Counted from the stretch's first letter, positions 8,236 through 18,080 are shown. The stretch: 64,000 bases of DNA from Epilithonimonas caeni DSM 17710 (GCF_000426465.1 NZ_AUFK01000009.1:62001-126000), one strand, 5' to 3'. Notes: generated from the sequence alone by a model not told the origin. Made by a program: numbers and translations.

Positions 8236-10293
8236 ATGAAAGGAAATAACAATTTGTTTCAGGCAGAATTGGTCAATGAGGCATTGAAGCAATCTTTTAT
8301 AAAATTACATCCTGCCAAAATGTTCCGCAATCCGGTAATGTTTATGGTTTGGGTAGGAACTCTGGTGATGGCAGGCGTTTGCGTTTGGATTGCCATGGGA
8401 GAACAAAACCAGGGTAGTTTGGTTTACAACGTTATTGTAACGGCTGTCCTATTCATCACATTATTGTTTGCCAACTTTGCGGAAGCCATTGCGGAAGCAA
8501 GAGGAAAAGCTCAGGCAGATTCGCTTAGAAAAACGAGAGAAGAAACACCTGCTAAAGTGGTGAAAAGTGATATGTCAAATGTAAAAGGTCTCTTTACTCT
8601 GAAGTCTTCTGACTTCTTACTGACTACTTCTAACCAACTTAAAAAAGGCGATATTTTCATTTGCGAACCAGGAGATATTATTCCGTCAGACGGAGAGATC
8701 ATTGAAGGTTTGGCCACAATTGATGAAAGTGCTATTACCGGAGAATCAGCTCCCGTGATCCGTGAAGCAGGAGGTGATAAAAGCAGTGTAACGGGAGGTA
8801 CGAAAGTTCTTTCAGACAAAATCAAAGTAAAAGTGACCACAGAACCGGGAGAGAGTTTCTTGGACAAAATGATTGCTTTGGTGGAAGGTGCTTCAAGACA
8901 AAAAACACCAAACGAAATTGCGTTGACAATTCTATTGGCAGGATTTACCTTAGTTTTCATTATCGTTACCGTTACTTTAAAACCATTCGGTGATTATGCA
9001 AACACGCCAATAACAATAGCAGCATTTATCTCGTTGTTTGTATGTCTTATTCCAACTACCATTGGTGGATTACTATCAGCAATTGGTATTGCAGGAATGG
9101 ATAGAGCTTTGAGGGCCAATGTTATTACTAAAAGTGGTAAAGCAGTGGAAACTGCGGGTGATATAGACGTTTTACTATTAGATAAAACAGGGACCATCAC
9201 CATCGGAAACAGGAAAGCGACACATTTCCATCCAGCTAACGGAATTGATGAAAGAGCCTTGATCAAAGCGGCGGTTCTAAGTTCTATGGCAGATGAGACT
9301 CCGGAAGGGAGATCAATTATAGAATTGGCAGGAATCGATCCTCTAAGCTATGATGTTAAAGAACCTCAGTTTATCAGCTTTACTGCAGAAACAAGAACTT
9401 CAGGGATTGATTATGAAAACACACGAATCAGAAAAGGCGCCACTGACGCAATTAAAAATTTGGTTACCAATGCGGGAAATACATTTCCAGCAGAAGTTGC
9501 AGAAAAAGTCAGAGGGATTTCTCAAAACGGAGGAACACCGCTTGTGGTTTCAGAAAATGAAGAAGCTCTCGGGGTTATAGAGCTGCAGGATATCATCAAG
9601 CCGGGGATCAAGGAACGTTTTGACCGTCTTAGAAAAATGGGTATCAAAACTGTAATGGTAACCGGAGACAACCCACTGACAGCAAAATTCATCGCAGAAA
9701 AAGCAGGTGTTGACGATTTTATAGCAGAAGCAAAACCTGAAGATAAAATGAACTACATCAAAAAAGAACAATCAGAAGGAAGATTGGTTGCAATGATGGG
9801 AGATGGGACCAATGATGCTCCGGCTTTGGCCCAGGCAGATGTCGGTGTAGCGATGAACAGCGGAACTCAGGCAGCAAAAGAAGCAGGAAATATGGTGGAT
9901 CTGGATAACGACCCTACCAAGTTGATTGAAGTGGTTGAGATCGGAAAACAATTACTAATGACTCGTGGAACGTTGACGACATTCAGCATTGCGAATGACG
10001 TAGCGAAGTATTTTGCGATTGTTCCCGCATTATTTATTGCATCAATTCCGACTTTACAAGGCCTGAACATTATGGGACTTCATTCTCCTGAGTCAGCGAT
10101 TCTTTCAGCGGTCATTTTCAATGCGGTTGTGATTCCGATGTTGATTCCTTTAGCCTTGAAAGGAGTTGCTTATAAACCGATCGGTGCAAGTGCTTTATTG
10201 AGAAGGAACCTTTTGATTTACGGTTTAGGAGGTGTTGTAATTCCATTCATCGGTATCAAAATCATAGACTTGATCGTGTCAATATTCATTTAA
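8236..10293 (+). CDS. kdpB: K+-transporting P-type ATPase subunit KdpB
   Basis: KdpB is the catalytic P-type ATPase of the Kdp pump; its phosphorylation cycle drives ion transfer from KdpA. The 685-residue protein carries the actuator motif TGES, the phosphorylation motif DKTGTIT with the aspartate at residue 316, and the hinge motif GDGTNDAP. Seven or so hydrophobic spans are arranged as expected. kdpC begins 13 bases downstream, so A, B and C form one operon. Confidence 0.97.
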   Translation: MKGNNNLFQAELVNEALKQSFIKLHPAKMFRNPVMFMVWVGTLVMAGVCVWIAMGEQNQGSLVYNVIVTAVLFITLLFANFAEAIAEARGKAQADSLRKTREETPAKVVKSDMSNVKGLFTLKSSDFLLTTSNQLKKGDIFICEPGDIIPSDGEIIEGLATIDESAITGESAPVIREAGGDKSSVTGGTKVLSDKIKVKVTTEPGESFLDKMIALVEGASRQKTPNEIALTILLAGFTLVFIIVTVTLKPFGDYANTPITIAAFISLFVCLIPTTIGGLLSAIGIAGMDRALRANVITKSGKAVETAGDIDVLLLDKTGTITIGNRKATHFHPANGIDERALIKAAVLSSMADETPEGRSIIELAGIDPLSYDVKEPQFISFTAETRTSGIDYENTRIRKGATDAIKNLVTNAGNTFPAEVAEKVRGISQNGGTPLVVSENEEALGVIELQDIIKPGIKERFDRLRKMGIKTVMVTGDNPLTAKFIAEKAGVDDFIAEAKPEDKMNYIKKEQSEGRLVAMMGDGTNDAPALAQADVGVAMNSGTQAAKEAGNMVDLDNDPTKLIEVVEIGKQLLMTRGTLTTFSIANDVAKYFAIVPALFIASIPTLQGLNIMGLHSPESAILSAVIFNAVVIPMLIPLALKGVAYKPIGASALLRRNLLIYGLGGVVIPFIGIKIIDLIVSIFI

Positions 10294-10306
10294 ATTATTA
10301 AATAAA

Positions 10307-10909
10307 ATGTTTAAACAAAATATATTACCAGCTATAAGATTAACGCTTTTCTGTGCTGTATTTTTTTCAGGATTCTACACACTATTCATTTTCGGAATTG
10401 CTCAGGCTGCTCCAAATAATGGTAAAGGGGAGATCATCGAACACGATGGGAAAAAGTATTACGCCAACGTTGGGCAAAAATTTGATAAAGACAAATATTT
10501 CTGGTCTCGTCCCTCAGCTGTAGATTACAACGCTGCTGGAGCGGGAGGAAGCAACAAAGGCCCTTCAAATCCTGATTATCTGAAAGATGTTAAAGGAAGG
10601 ATCGAGAACTTTATGAAACACGATCCAGGTGTTCAGAAATCTGAAATCCCTTCCGATATTGTTACTGCAAGTGGATCTGGTCTGGACCCGAATATCTCTG
10701 TACAGGCAGCAAAGGTTCAGGCTCAAAGAATTGCAGACATCAGAAAGATCGACATCAGCAAAGTCAATTCGCTTATCGAAAAAAATATCGAATCCCCTTT
10801 GCTTGGAATGTTCGGAACGGAAAAAATCAACGTTTTAAAACTCAATATCGCATTAGACGGATTAGAGTTAAAAGTTAAAAGTGGGAAGTTAAAAGTGAGA
10901 AGCTACTGA
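10307..10909 (+). CDS. kdpC: K+-transporting ATPase subunit KdpC
   Basis: KdpC is the single-span accessory subunit, with a periplasmic domain that raises ATP affinity of the pump. The 200-residue product has one N-terminal helix (about 10-32), FWSRPSA, then the conserved GPSNPDYL and VTASGSGLDPNIS stretches. The last fifteen residues are encoded by an imperfect GTTAAAAGT repeat (10867-10900), so the C-terminus seems to have been extended by local repeat slippage. Confidence 0.95.
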   Translation: MFKQNILPAIRLTLFCAVFFSGFYTLFIFGIAQAAPNNGKGEIIEHDGKKYYANVGQKFDKDKYFWSRPSAVDYNAAGAGGSNKGPSNPDYLKDVKGRIENFMKHDPGVQKSEIPSDIVTASGSGLDPNISVQAAKVQAQRIADIRKIDISKVNSLIEKNIESPLLGMFGTEKINVLKLNIALDGLELKVKSGKLKVRSY

Positions 10910-10962
10910 AAAATTTCTTACATCTTACATTTTACTTCTCACCAATTATAAAAAATTTAGAA

Positions 10963-12048
10963 ATGAAAAGAAAACTATCTTTACTGGCATTTGTAATGCT
11001 TGCAGCAGTTTCTACGCTGCACGCCCAGGAGGAAACTAAGGATCCTTTGAAGATTTCTGCTTACGCAGAAGTGTATTATCAGTATGATTTTAATGATCCT
11101 GAAAACAATACAAGACCAGGATTTGTGTACGGCCATAACAGAAACAACGAGGTCAGCCTTAATTTAGGACTTGTAAAAGCAAATTACGAAACTGAAAAAC
11201 TAAGAGCCAATATTGCTTTGGGTGCAGGAACCTATATGAATTCCAACTACGCAGCAGAGCCGGGCGTTTTAAAAAATATCTATGAAGCTAACATTGGGTT
11301 AAAAATCTCAAAAAACAAAAATCTTTGGGTTGATGCCGGGATTATGTCTTCGCACATTGGTTTTGAAAGTGCTGTAAGCAAAGATTGTTTTACTTTGACA
11401 AGAAGTATTTTGGCAGACAATTCTCCGTATTTTGAAAGTGGTGCAAAAATCTCTTACACCAGTGATAACGGAAAATGGTTTGTTAGTGGTTTGGTTTTGA
11501 ACGGATGGCAGAGAATTCAGCGTGTGGATGGAAATTCTACGGTTGCTTTTGGTCATCAGTTGACTTACAAACCAAATGAAAAAATCACTTTAAACAGCAG
11601 CTCTTTCATAGGCAATGATAAACCGGACAGCATCAGACAAATGAGATACTTTCACAACTTGTACGGAAGTTTCCAAATCAGCAAAAAATTGGCGCTGATT
11701 ACAGGTTTCGACATTGGTGCGGAGCAGAAAGCTAAAGGAAGTGACCAGTACAATATATGGTATTCTCCGGTTATAATTGCTAAATATTCTCCGACAGAAA
11801 AGTTAAGTTTTGCCATAAGAGGCGAATATTACAGCGATGAAAAAAGTGTCATGATCACTACAGGAACAGAAAACGGTTTCAAAACGTTTGGTTATTCTTT
11901 AAACGCAGATTACTGGATTCTTCCCAATTTGGTTTGGAGAACGGAACTTAAAAATCTAAGCAGCAAAGCCGACATCTTTATCAATAGAGATCATAATTTG
12001 AAAAATAATAATCTGATAGCAGTGACATCTCTTGCTGTGAGTTTTTAA
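10963..12048 (+). CDS. Outer-membrane porin of the kdp operon (BBP2-like)
   Basis: A 361-residue protein with a cleavable signal peptide ending ...TLHA/QEE and many alternating beta strands, finishing in a hydrophobic strand with C-terminal Phe as in outer-membrane barrels. It resembles the beta-barrel porin family 2 proteins (PF07642) often found next to kdp genes in Bacteroidota. The inferred role is passage of K+ through the outer membrane for KdpA. It lies 53 bases after kdpC; a weak terminator follows it. Confidence 0.75.
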   Translation: MKRKLSLLAFVMLAAVSTLHAQEETKDPLKISAYAEVYYQYDFNDPENNTRPGFVYGHNRNNEVSLNLGLVKANYETEKLRANIALGAGTYMNSNYAAEPGVLKNIYEANIGLKISKNKNLWVDAGIMSSHIGFESAVSKDCFTLTRSILADNSPYFESGAKISYTSDNGKWFVSGLVLNGWQRIQRVDGNSTVAFGHQLTYKPNEKITLNSSSFIGNDKPDSIRQMRYFHNLYGSFQISKKLALITGFDIGAEQKAKGSDQYNIWYSPVIIAKYSPTEKLSFAIRGEYYSDEKSVMITTGTENGFKTFGYSLNADYWILPNLVWRTELKNLSSKADIFINRDHNLKNNNLIAVTSLAVSF

Positions 12049-12068
12049 ACCTCCATATTTACTGAAGG

Positions 12069-12100
12069 ATCCCTTGCTGAAATTTTGGCAGGGGATTTTA
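12069..12100 (+). terminator. Terminator between porin and kdpD-like gene
   Basis: ATCCCTTGC at 12069-12077 pairs with GCAGGGGAT at 12088-12096 (one G-T pair), followed by TTTATT. It could reduce read-through from the structural genes into the sensor genes. Confidence 0.6.
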
Positions 12101-12101
12101 T

Positions 12102-12109
12102 TAACTTTG
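12102..12109 (+). promoter_or_regulatory. Promoter -7 element for the kdp sensor genes
   Basis: TAACTTTG is an exact TAnnTTTG match, directly after the terminator and 15 bases before the ATG at 12125. It predicts independent transcription of the two sensor genes and supports choosing that ATG. Confidence 0.6.
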
Positions 12110-12124
12110 AATAAGCAATTCGTT

Positions 12125-13246
12125 ATGACTGAAAAAAATTCTGCGCAGGACTTTCTCGATCTGATAAAAAAATCAAGACGGGGAAAATTCAAAATCTATA
12201 TAGGGATGAGCGCCGGTGTTGGGAAAACGTATCGTATGCTTCAGGAAGCACATGCCCTTTTAGCAAGCGGAATCGATGTGAAAATCGGATACATAGAAAC
12301 CCATCATCGCAAAGAAACCCACGCTTTGCTGGATGGACTTCCTATCATTCCGAGAAGAACATTGTTTTACAAAGGGAAAGAGCTTGAAGAGCTGGATGTG
12401 CAGGCGGTTATCAACCTTCGTCCTGAGGTCGTCATTGTAGATGAATTGGCGCATACGAATATTGAAGGCAGCAAAAACGAAAAACGGTGGCAAGACGTTA
12501 TGGATATCCTGGATTCTGGGATCAATGTCATCAGTGCGGTTAATATTCAGCATATCGAAAGCCTGAACGAAGATGTTAAATTGATCACCAATATAGAAGT
12601 TCAGGAACGTATTCCCGATAATGTTTTGGCACAGGCGGATGAAGTTGTGAACATTGACCTTACATCTGAAGAATTGATTGGCCGTTTGAAAGCCGGAAAA
12701 ATCTATGACAATTCAAAAATCAATTCGGCACTCAACAATTTTTTTAAATCTGAAAATATTCTTCAACTTAGAGAATTGGCTTTGAGAGAAGTTGCTTCTC
12801 AGGTGACGAGAAAAGTGGAAACAGAAGTGACGATTCATAAGTCGGTTAAAAAAGAAAAATTTCTGGCCTGCATTAGCTCAAATGAAAAAACGGCGAAAAA
12901 TGTCATCAGAAAAACAGCGAGATTAGCTAATTATTACAACAGCCAATGGTATCTTCTGTATGTTCAGATTCCCAGAGAGAGTTCTGATAAAATAGCTTTG
13001 GATAAGCAAAGACATTTGATCAATAACTTCAAACTGGCAACAGAGCTGGGAGCAGAAATCATAAAAGTTGAAGATACAAAAGTTGCTCATGCCATAATGG
13101 AGCAATGTGAAGAAAGAAAAATCACAACGGTTTGCATCGGAAGACCTCATTTAAATCTATGGAAAGTAATTTTGGCAACAGATACTTTCAATTCATTGCT
13201 TAATAAATTATCCCAGGGAAAAATAGACTTAGTAATTTTGTCCTAA
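12125..13246 (+). CDS. KdpD-like sensor lacking the kinase part
   Basis: A 373-residue protein equal to the cytoplasmic N-terminal half of KdpD: a KdpD sensor domain (PF02702) with P-loop GMSAGVGKTYRML and DELAHTN, then a Usp-like nucleotide-binding domain (about 245-373). The four-helix membrane bundle and the histidine kinase of canonical KdpD are missing. The open frame extends to 12074, but the ATG at 12125 matches the family start and lies after the promoter. Its stop overlaps the next ATG (TAATG at 13244-13248), so it is coupled to the kinase. In Bacteroidota this split arrangement is common; the two proteins probably work together. Confidence 0.88.
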   Translation: MTEKNSAQDFLDLIKKSRRGKFKIYIGMSAGVGKTYRMLQEAHALLASGIDVKIGYIETHHRKETHALLDGLPIIPRRTLFYKGKELEELDVQAVINLRPEVVIVDELAHTNIEGSKNEKRWQDVMDILDSGINVISAVNIQHIESLNEDVKLITNIEVQERIPDNVLAQADEVVNIDLTSEELIGRLKAGKIYDNSKINSALNNFFKSENILQLRELALREVASQVTRKVETEVTIHKSVKKEKFLACISSNEKTAKNVIRKTARLANYYNSQWYLLYVQIPRESSDKIALDKQRHLINNFKLATELGAEIIKVEDTKVAHAIMEQCEERKITTVCIGRPHLNLWKVILATDTFNSLLNKLSQGKIDLVILS

Positions 13247-14976
13247 TGAAAATAAAAACTAAACTCAATTTAGGTGTCGGGGTACTTTTTATGATGATAT
13301 TCGTATTGTCGGTTTTAAGCGGTTGGTATATCAATCAGCTGAAAAAAGATACCAATAATATTCTGAGAGCCAACTATAACACGCTTCAATATTCCAGAAA
13401 TATGTTGCTGGCCTTGGAGGAGATTGATTCTGACCCTTTAGCATTCAGTGTTTTTGAAAAACATCTTGAACAGCAGCGGAAAAATGTGACCGAACCCGGC
13501 GAAAAGGAAGCGACAGACAATGTTGTCTTTCATTTCGAAGCTTTGAAAAAAGATTCTGCCAATTTTGGACTTCAAACTTCTATCAGGAAAGACCTCGCTG
13601 AATTGATGCAAATCAATATGAGCGCTATCGAGCATAAAAGTACGGTTGCAGATTCGACGGCAAAAAATGCGATTATTGTTATTTCATCAACAGGAATGTT
13701 GTGCTTTATTATAGCTTTTATACTGATGGTTAATCTCCCTTCGAATATTGCAGACCCTATCAAAAGCCTTACTGAAAGTATCAAGCAAATTGCGAATCAA
13801 AACTATAAAGAGCGTGTACATTTTGAAAGCAGAAGTGAGTTTGGAGATTTAGCGACCTCATTTAATACAATGGCAGAAAAACTTCAGGAATATTCTGAAA
13901 GCAGACTTGATAAGATCATCAGAGGAAAAAAACGTATTGAAACCTTGATCGATAATATGCACGACCCGGTTATCGGAATTGATGAGGATAGAAAAGTTCT
14001 TTTTGTAAATGATGAAGCTTTGAAAATTACAGGACTTGGTAAAGAAAACTTTGTAGGGAAATTGATTCAGGATGTTGCTGTAAATAATGATTTGGTAAGA
14101 GATATTATCAGAGATGTGATCGTTCCGGATAAGATGGATCCTGAAAACGAAAAAGAACCGATGAAAATCTATGCCGACGGAAAGGAGAGCTATTTTGAAA
14201 AAGAAATCGTTGATATCAATATTGTTCCCACTGGCGAACAGCAGAGCCGTTTTATTGGCCAGGTGATCATGCTCAGAAACATTACGCCGTTCAAAGAATT
14301 GGATCTGGCGAAGACCAATTTTTTAGGTACAGTCTCTCATGAGTTCAAAACACCAATTTCTTCTATCCAGATGGGATTGCAATTACTGGAAAATGAACAG
14401 ATTGGAAGCCTGAATGACGAGCAGAAAAATCTAGTCAGTGGAATCAGGGAAGACTCCAACCGTCTATTGAAAATTACAGGCGAATTGTTAAATATCACAC
14501 AAGTAGAAAGCGGTTTGATACAGCTTAATATGAAAGCTTCAGACATCAAAAATATTGTGGATTATGCTATTGGTGCAAACAGATCTTCTGCTGAACAAAA
14601 ACATATCCATTTCAAGATCAGCATAGAAGAAGGTTTGTCAGCAGTTTTAGCTGATAGCGAAAAAACGGCTTGGGTTCTTAATAATCTGCTCTCAAATGCC
14701 ATTCGTTATTCTTACGAAAATTCTAATATTAATATTGACGTCAGAAAAATTGATGATAAGATTCAATTTTCTGTTACCGATACAGGGCAGGGAATTGATC
14801 CTCAATATTTATCCAAAATCTTTGACCGCTATTTCCGAGTTCCCGGAAGCAAAAAAGAAGGAACAGGTTTGGGATTAAGTATCAGCAAAGAATTTATAGA
14901 AGCTCAAGGAGGCGAAATTACGGTTAAAAGTGAGTATGGAGCGGGAAGTACATTTTCCTTTGTTTTGAATACATGA
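13246..14976 (+). CDS. HAMP/PAS sensor histidine kinase of the kdp locus
   Basis: A 576-residue inner-membrane kinase. TM1 is at about 10-30, followed by a periplasmic region to about residue 140, TM2 at about 143-165, HAMP about 166-220, PAS about 230-345, a HisKA domain with H365 in TVSHEFKTP, and HATPase_c with NNLLSNAIRYS, DTGQGI and GTGLGLSI. All catalytic motifs are intact. Start overlaps the previous stop by one base. No receiver gene follows, so the sigma-54 regulator at 4640-5986 is the likely target, while the KdpD-like protein may supply nucleotide or K+ sensing. Its ligand is unknown. Confidence 0.93.
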   Translation: MKIKTKLNLGVGVLFMMIFVLSVLSGWYINQLKKDTNNILRANYNTLQYSRNMLLALEEIDSDPLAFSVFEKHLEQQRKNVTEPGEKEATDNVVFHFEALKKDSANFGLQTSIRKDLAELMQINMSAIEHKSTVADSTAKNAIIVISSTGMLCFIIAFILMVNLPSNIADPIKSLTESIKQIANQNYKERVHFESRSEFGDLATSFNTMAEKLQEYSESRLDKIIRGKKRIETLIDNMHDPVIGIDEDRKVLFVNDEALKITGLGKENFVGKLIQDVAVNNDLVRDIIRDVIVPDKMDPENEKEPMKIYADGKESYFEKEIVDINIVPTGEQQSRFIGQVIMLRNITPFKELDLAKTNFLGTVSHEFKTPISSIQMGLQLLENEQIGSLNDEQKNLVSGIREDSNRLLKITGELLNITQVESGLIQLNMKASDIKNIVDYAIGANRSSAEQKHIHFKISIEEGLSAVLADSEKTAWVLNNLLSNAIRYSYENSNINIDVRKIDDKIQFSVTDTGQGIDPQYLSKIFDRYFRVPGSKKEGTGLGLSISKEFIEAQGGEITVKSEYGAGSTFSFVLNT

Positions 14977-15008
14977 TCAATTGTTATTAAAATTCATTAA
15001 AGTGTATC

Positions 15009-15057
15009 ATTTATTAAACTAGTTAAATGTGCAGGATTTCTAACCACCATAAATTTG
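15009..15057 (+). promoter_or_regulatory. Promoter and operator of the dioxygenase operon
   Basis: TAAATTTG at 15050-15057 is an exact -7 match. A palindromic AACTAGTT core at 15017-15024 lies 33 bases before it, centred about 41 bases before the expected transcript start. The 22 bases at 15009-15030 recur without change at 19093-19114, with the same spacing to a second TAAATTTG. There is no good TTG -33 box, which suggests activator dependence. Confidence 0.75.
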
Positions 15058-15084
15058 TCATATCAAAATTAAACAATCAACAAA

Positions 15085-16017
15085 ATGGAAAATAGAATAT
15101 TAGGACTGCACCACATCACAGCGATTGCAGACAACGCAAAAAGAAATTTGGATTTTTATACTCAGGTTTTAGGCGTAAGACTAGTTAAGAAAACTGTCAA
15201 CTTTGACGACCCGGGAACTTATCATTTTTACTTCGGAAACGAAGAAGGAAATCCGGGAACAATTCTCACTTTCTTTCCTTGGGAAGGCGTAGGGAAAGGT
15301 ACAAACGGTTCCGGTTTGGCGACGCACATCGGATATTCTGTACCGAAAGGAAGTTTGGAGTTCTGGAAAAACAGATTGCAGCAATTCAATGTTAATGTTG
15401 AAGAAGGTGAAATTTTTGGCGAGAAGTTGATTTCATTTCAAGACCCGGACGGTTTACAATTACAGTTCATCGAATCTTCAACTCCGGATGACAGAAAAGT
15501 CTGGACAACTGATGATATTAAAGATGAAAATGCTTTGAAAGGTTTCCACAACATCACTTTAACTTTGAAGAAAGCAGACCCGACAATCAAAGTTTTAACT
15601 GATATCTTCGGATACGATTTGCAGAAGCAGGAAGGTGAAAGATTCCGTTTTGCAACCGATGCGATTGAAACTGCAAATCTTGTCGACATTATTGAAAATG
15701 ATAAGATCCCAACAGGAAGAAATGCGGGAGGAACCAACCACCACGTTGCTTTCCGGGTGAAAGATGATAAAGTGTTAATGGAATTCCGTGAAAAAGTTTT
15801 GTCTGCCGGTTTTAATATCACTCCGAAAATCGACAGAGATTATTTCTATTCATTGTATTTCCGTGAGCCAGGCGGTGTTTTATTCGAAATTGCGACAGAC
15901 AATCCGGGTTTCACTGTAGATGAACCTTTGAACGAACTGGGAACCAGCTTGAAACTTCCAAGACAACACGAACCTTTACGTGCCAGAATCGAAGAAGTAT
16001 TGCCTAAGTTATCATAA
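15085..16017 (+). CDS. VOC ring-cleaving dioxygenase 1 (MhqO-like)
   Basis: A 310-residue protein of two vicinal-oxygen-chelate modules (about 5-130 and 150-290). Metal ligands fit GLHHITAI near the start, NHHVAF in the middle and PGGVLFEIAT near the end, giving the 2-His-1-Glu site of Fe(II) or Mn(II) extradiol dioxygenases. The best family match is the MhqO/LinE group, which opens hydroquinone rings in quinone detoxification. It is the first gene after a strong promoter; a paralogue and an MhqD-like hydrolase follow, the same combination as in Firmicute mhq loci. The true substrate is not shown by sequence. Confidence 0.88.
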   Translation: MENRILGLHHITAIADNAKRNLDFYTQVLGVRLVKKTVNFDDPGTYHFYFGNEEGNPGTILTFFPWEGVGKGTNGSGLATHIGYSVPKGSLEFWKNRLQQFNVNVEEGEIFGEKLISFQDPDGLQLQFIESSTPDDRKVWTTDDIKDENALKGFHNITLTLKKADPTIKVLTDIFGYDLQKQEGERFRFATDAIETANLVDIIENDKIPTGRNAGGTNHHVAFRVKDDKVLMEFREKVLSAGFNITPKIDRDYFYSLYFREPGGVLFEIATDNPGFTVDEPLNELGTSLKLPRQHEPLRARIEEVLPKLS

Positions 16018-16040
16018 AGAACTAACAAACAACTAAAATT

Positions 16041-16994
16041 ATGTCACTTATCACAGGACTTCATCACGTAACCGCTATCACAGGCGACTCGCAGGAAAAT
16101 ATCGATTTTTACACCGGGATTTTAGGACTTCGATTGGTAAAAACAACGGTCAATTTTGATTATTCCGAGGTTTATCATTTTTATTTCGGGGACGAATTCG
16201 GAACTCCGGGAACGATTATGACGACTTTCCCGTATGGAAAAAGTTTGGTCAACGGAAGACACGGAAAAGGAATGCTGAACACAACCGCTTTTTCGGTTTC
16301 GATTGATGCTTTGGATTATTGGCTGGAACGTTTGACTAAGTTTGATATTCCTTTCAAACAGCCGCAGCAAAGGTTTTCTGGCGAAGTTTTTATTTATCTG
16401 GAAGATTTTGACGGATTGGGCTTGGAATTGGTTTTTAATGATAAAGATGACAGAAAAGGTTATGATAATGGATTGATTCCGAAAGATTTTGCGATTAAAG
16501 GTATTCATCATGTGGAAATCTGGCTGGATGCTTATGAAAGAACTGCTGCTTTGTTGACCACTCAAATGAACCACAAATTAATTGCTGAAAGTTCTGACCG
16601 GTTTAGATTTGCAACGGAAGATAAACCGGGGAAATATATAGATTTGCTTTGCACACCAACTGCTCTGAAAGGTTTGGCAGGAAGAGGAACGGTTCATCAC
16701 GTGGCTTTTGCAACGCCTAATGCCGAAACTCAGCTTGAAATGATTGAAAAATTAAACCAATTCGGATTGGAACATACCGAAGTGAAGGACAGAAAATATT
16801 TCACTTCCGTATACTTCAAAGAACCGGGCGGCGTTTTATTTGAAATCGCAACTTCGGGTCCCGGATTCGATGTAGATGAGGAATTGGCATCTCTGGGAGA
16901 ACATTTGAGTCTGCCGTCACAATTTGAAGAACAAAGAGAACATTTGGTACAAGTTTTACCAAAATTTAATTATCCAACAGAAAAATACCAATAA
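16041..16994 (+). CDS. VOC ring-cleaving dioxygenase 2 (MhqO-like)
   Basis: A 317-residue paralogue of the preceding gene, starting 23 bases downstream. It keeps the metal-site motifs GLHHVTAI, VHHVAFAT and PGGVLFEIAT and the signature LVKTTVNFD near residue 35. The two copies differ in the middle loops, so they may cleave different quinols. Tandem duplication is the simplest origin. The next ATG is only 2 bases after its stop. Confidence 0.88.
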   Translation: MSLITGLHHVTAITGDSQENIDFYTGILGLRLVKTTVNFDYSEVYHFYFGDEFGTPGTIMTTFPYGKSLVNGRHGKGMLNTTAFSVSIDALDYWLERLTKFDIPFKQPQQRFSGEVFIYLEDFDGLGLELVFNDKDDRKGYDNGLIPKDFAIKGIHHVEIWLDAYERTAALLTTQMNHKLIAESSDRFRFATEDKPGKYIDLLCTPTALKGLAGRGTVHHVAFATPNAETQLEMIEKLNQFGLEHTEVKDRKYFTSVYFKEPGGVLFEIATSGPGFDVDEELASLGEHLSLPSQFEEQREHLVQVLPKFNYPTEKYQ

Positions 16995-16996
16995 AA

Positions 16997-17617
16997 ATGA
17001 GTCATGTTTTAGATATAAAAACAGGTGGGAAATCATTGCATGAAGCTGGAAAAGTTTTAATAATGATTCACGGAAGAGGTGGAAGTGCGCAGGATATTTT
17101 GAGCTTATCACAACATTTGAATGTGGAAGATCACGCTTTGTTAGCACCACAAGCGACCAATGGAACTTGGTATCCGTTTTCGTTTATCGCTCCGGTTGAG
17201 CAAAACGAACCTTGGTTGTCTTCAGCCATTGAAACTGTCGGGAAAACGGTTCAGACTGCTTTAGATGTAGGAATTGAGGCTGAAAATATTTACTTTTTCG
17301 GATTTTCCCAAGGTGCGTGCTTGACTTTGGAATTTTTAGCTAGAAATGCTCAGAAATTTGGTGGAGCAGTAGCCATTATCGGTGGGGTGATCGGTGAGAA
17401 AATCAATCGTGAAAATTATAAAGGTGATTTTGCGCAAACTCCGATTTTCTTGGGAACGAGCAATCCTGATTTTCATGTTCCGGTTGAAAGAGTGTATGCA
17501 ACAGCCAATATTTTAAAGGAAATGAATGCTGATGTGACGGAAAAAGTTTATGCTAATTTCGGACATTCGATTAATCAGGAAGAAATTGAATTGGCGAATT
17601 CGATTGTTTTTAAATAA
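16997..17617 (+). CDS. Alpha/beta hydrolase (MhqD-like carboxylesterase)
   Basis: A 206-residue serine hydrolase of the phospholipase/carboxylesterase type. IHGRGG forms the oxyanion-hole strand, GFSQGA is the nucleophile elbow, the acid is the Asp of NPDFHVP and the base is the His of FGHSIN. MhqD proteins accompany MhqO-type dioxygenases in quinone resistance, probably hydrolysing the ring-cleavage product or an adduct. Two-base spacing to the dioxygenase gene supports cotranslation. Confidence 0.88.
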   Translation: MSHVLDIKTGGKSLHEAGKVLIMIHGRGGSAQDILSLSQHLNVEDHALLAPQATNGTWYPFSFIAPVEQNEPWLSSAIETVGKTVQTALDVGIEAENIYFFGFSQGACLTLEFLARNAQKFGGAVAIIGGVIGEKINRENYKGDFAQTPIFLGTSNPDFHVPVERVYATANILKEMNADVTEKVYANFGHSINQEEIELANSIVFK

Positions 17618-17624
17618 TTAATTC

Positions 17625-17690
17625 TCTCGCAGATTTTTCAGATTCAGCAAATTTCATCAAGTATCTGCCAAATCAAAAAAATCTGCGAGA
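17625..17690. repeat. Inverted repeat between hydrolase and cupin genes
   Basis: TCTCGCAGATTTTT at 17625-17638 and its exact complement at 17677-17690, around a 38-base loop with further weak pairing. There is no T-run after the 3' arm on this strand. It may act as a transcript stabiliser or weak terminator inside the operon. Confidence 0.6.
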
Positions 17691-17723
17691 ATTAAAATAT
17701 AATTAAAATTTAAAAAAAAAACA

Positions 17724-18071
17724 ATGAAGATCACAAGAATATTCAGCGATGAGAATGGCGAATCTCATTTCGAAGACATTGAGATTCCATTAGTCGATCA
17801 AGGCGAAATCGGATTTTTGTCAGAAGATATTAATGTTAAGAAACTCCAATTCAGAAAGGTTTCTGCAGATTATGATTACGATTTTCATCACGCTCCGCAA
17901 AAGCAATATATTGTATTATTGGACGGTGGTGTTGAGATTGAAACTTCGCTTGGTGAAATCAGACAATTTCAAACTGGAGAAATTCTTTTGGTTGAAGATA
18001 TTTCAGGAAAAGGTCATAAAACTAAAAACCTTGAAAAGAAGGAAAGAACTTCGCTTTTTATTCATTTATAA
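17724..18071 (+). CDS. Small cupin-like protein
   Basis: A 115-residue single-domain protein with predicted beta strands arranged as a cupin: FHHAPQKQYIVLLDGGVEIET resembles motif 1 and GEILLVEDISGKGHKT motif 2. The metal-site histidines are partly kept (HH and H). It may bind or transform a small organic acid, and position suggests a role in the same detoxification route. Next gene starts 9 bases later. Confidence 0.65.
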   Translation: MKITRIFSDENGESHFEDIEIPLVDQGEIGFLSEDINVKKLQFRKVSADYDYDFHHAPQKQYIVLLDGGVEIETSLGEIRQFQTGEILLVEDISGKGHKTKNLEKKERTSLFIHL

Positions 18072-18080
18072 ATTTTAGAA

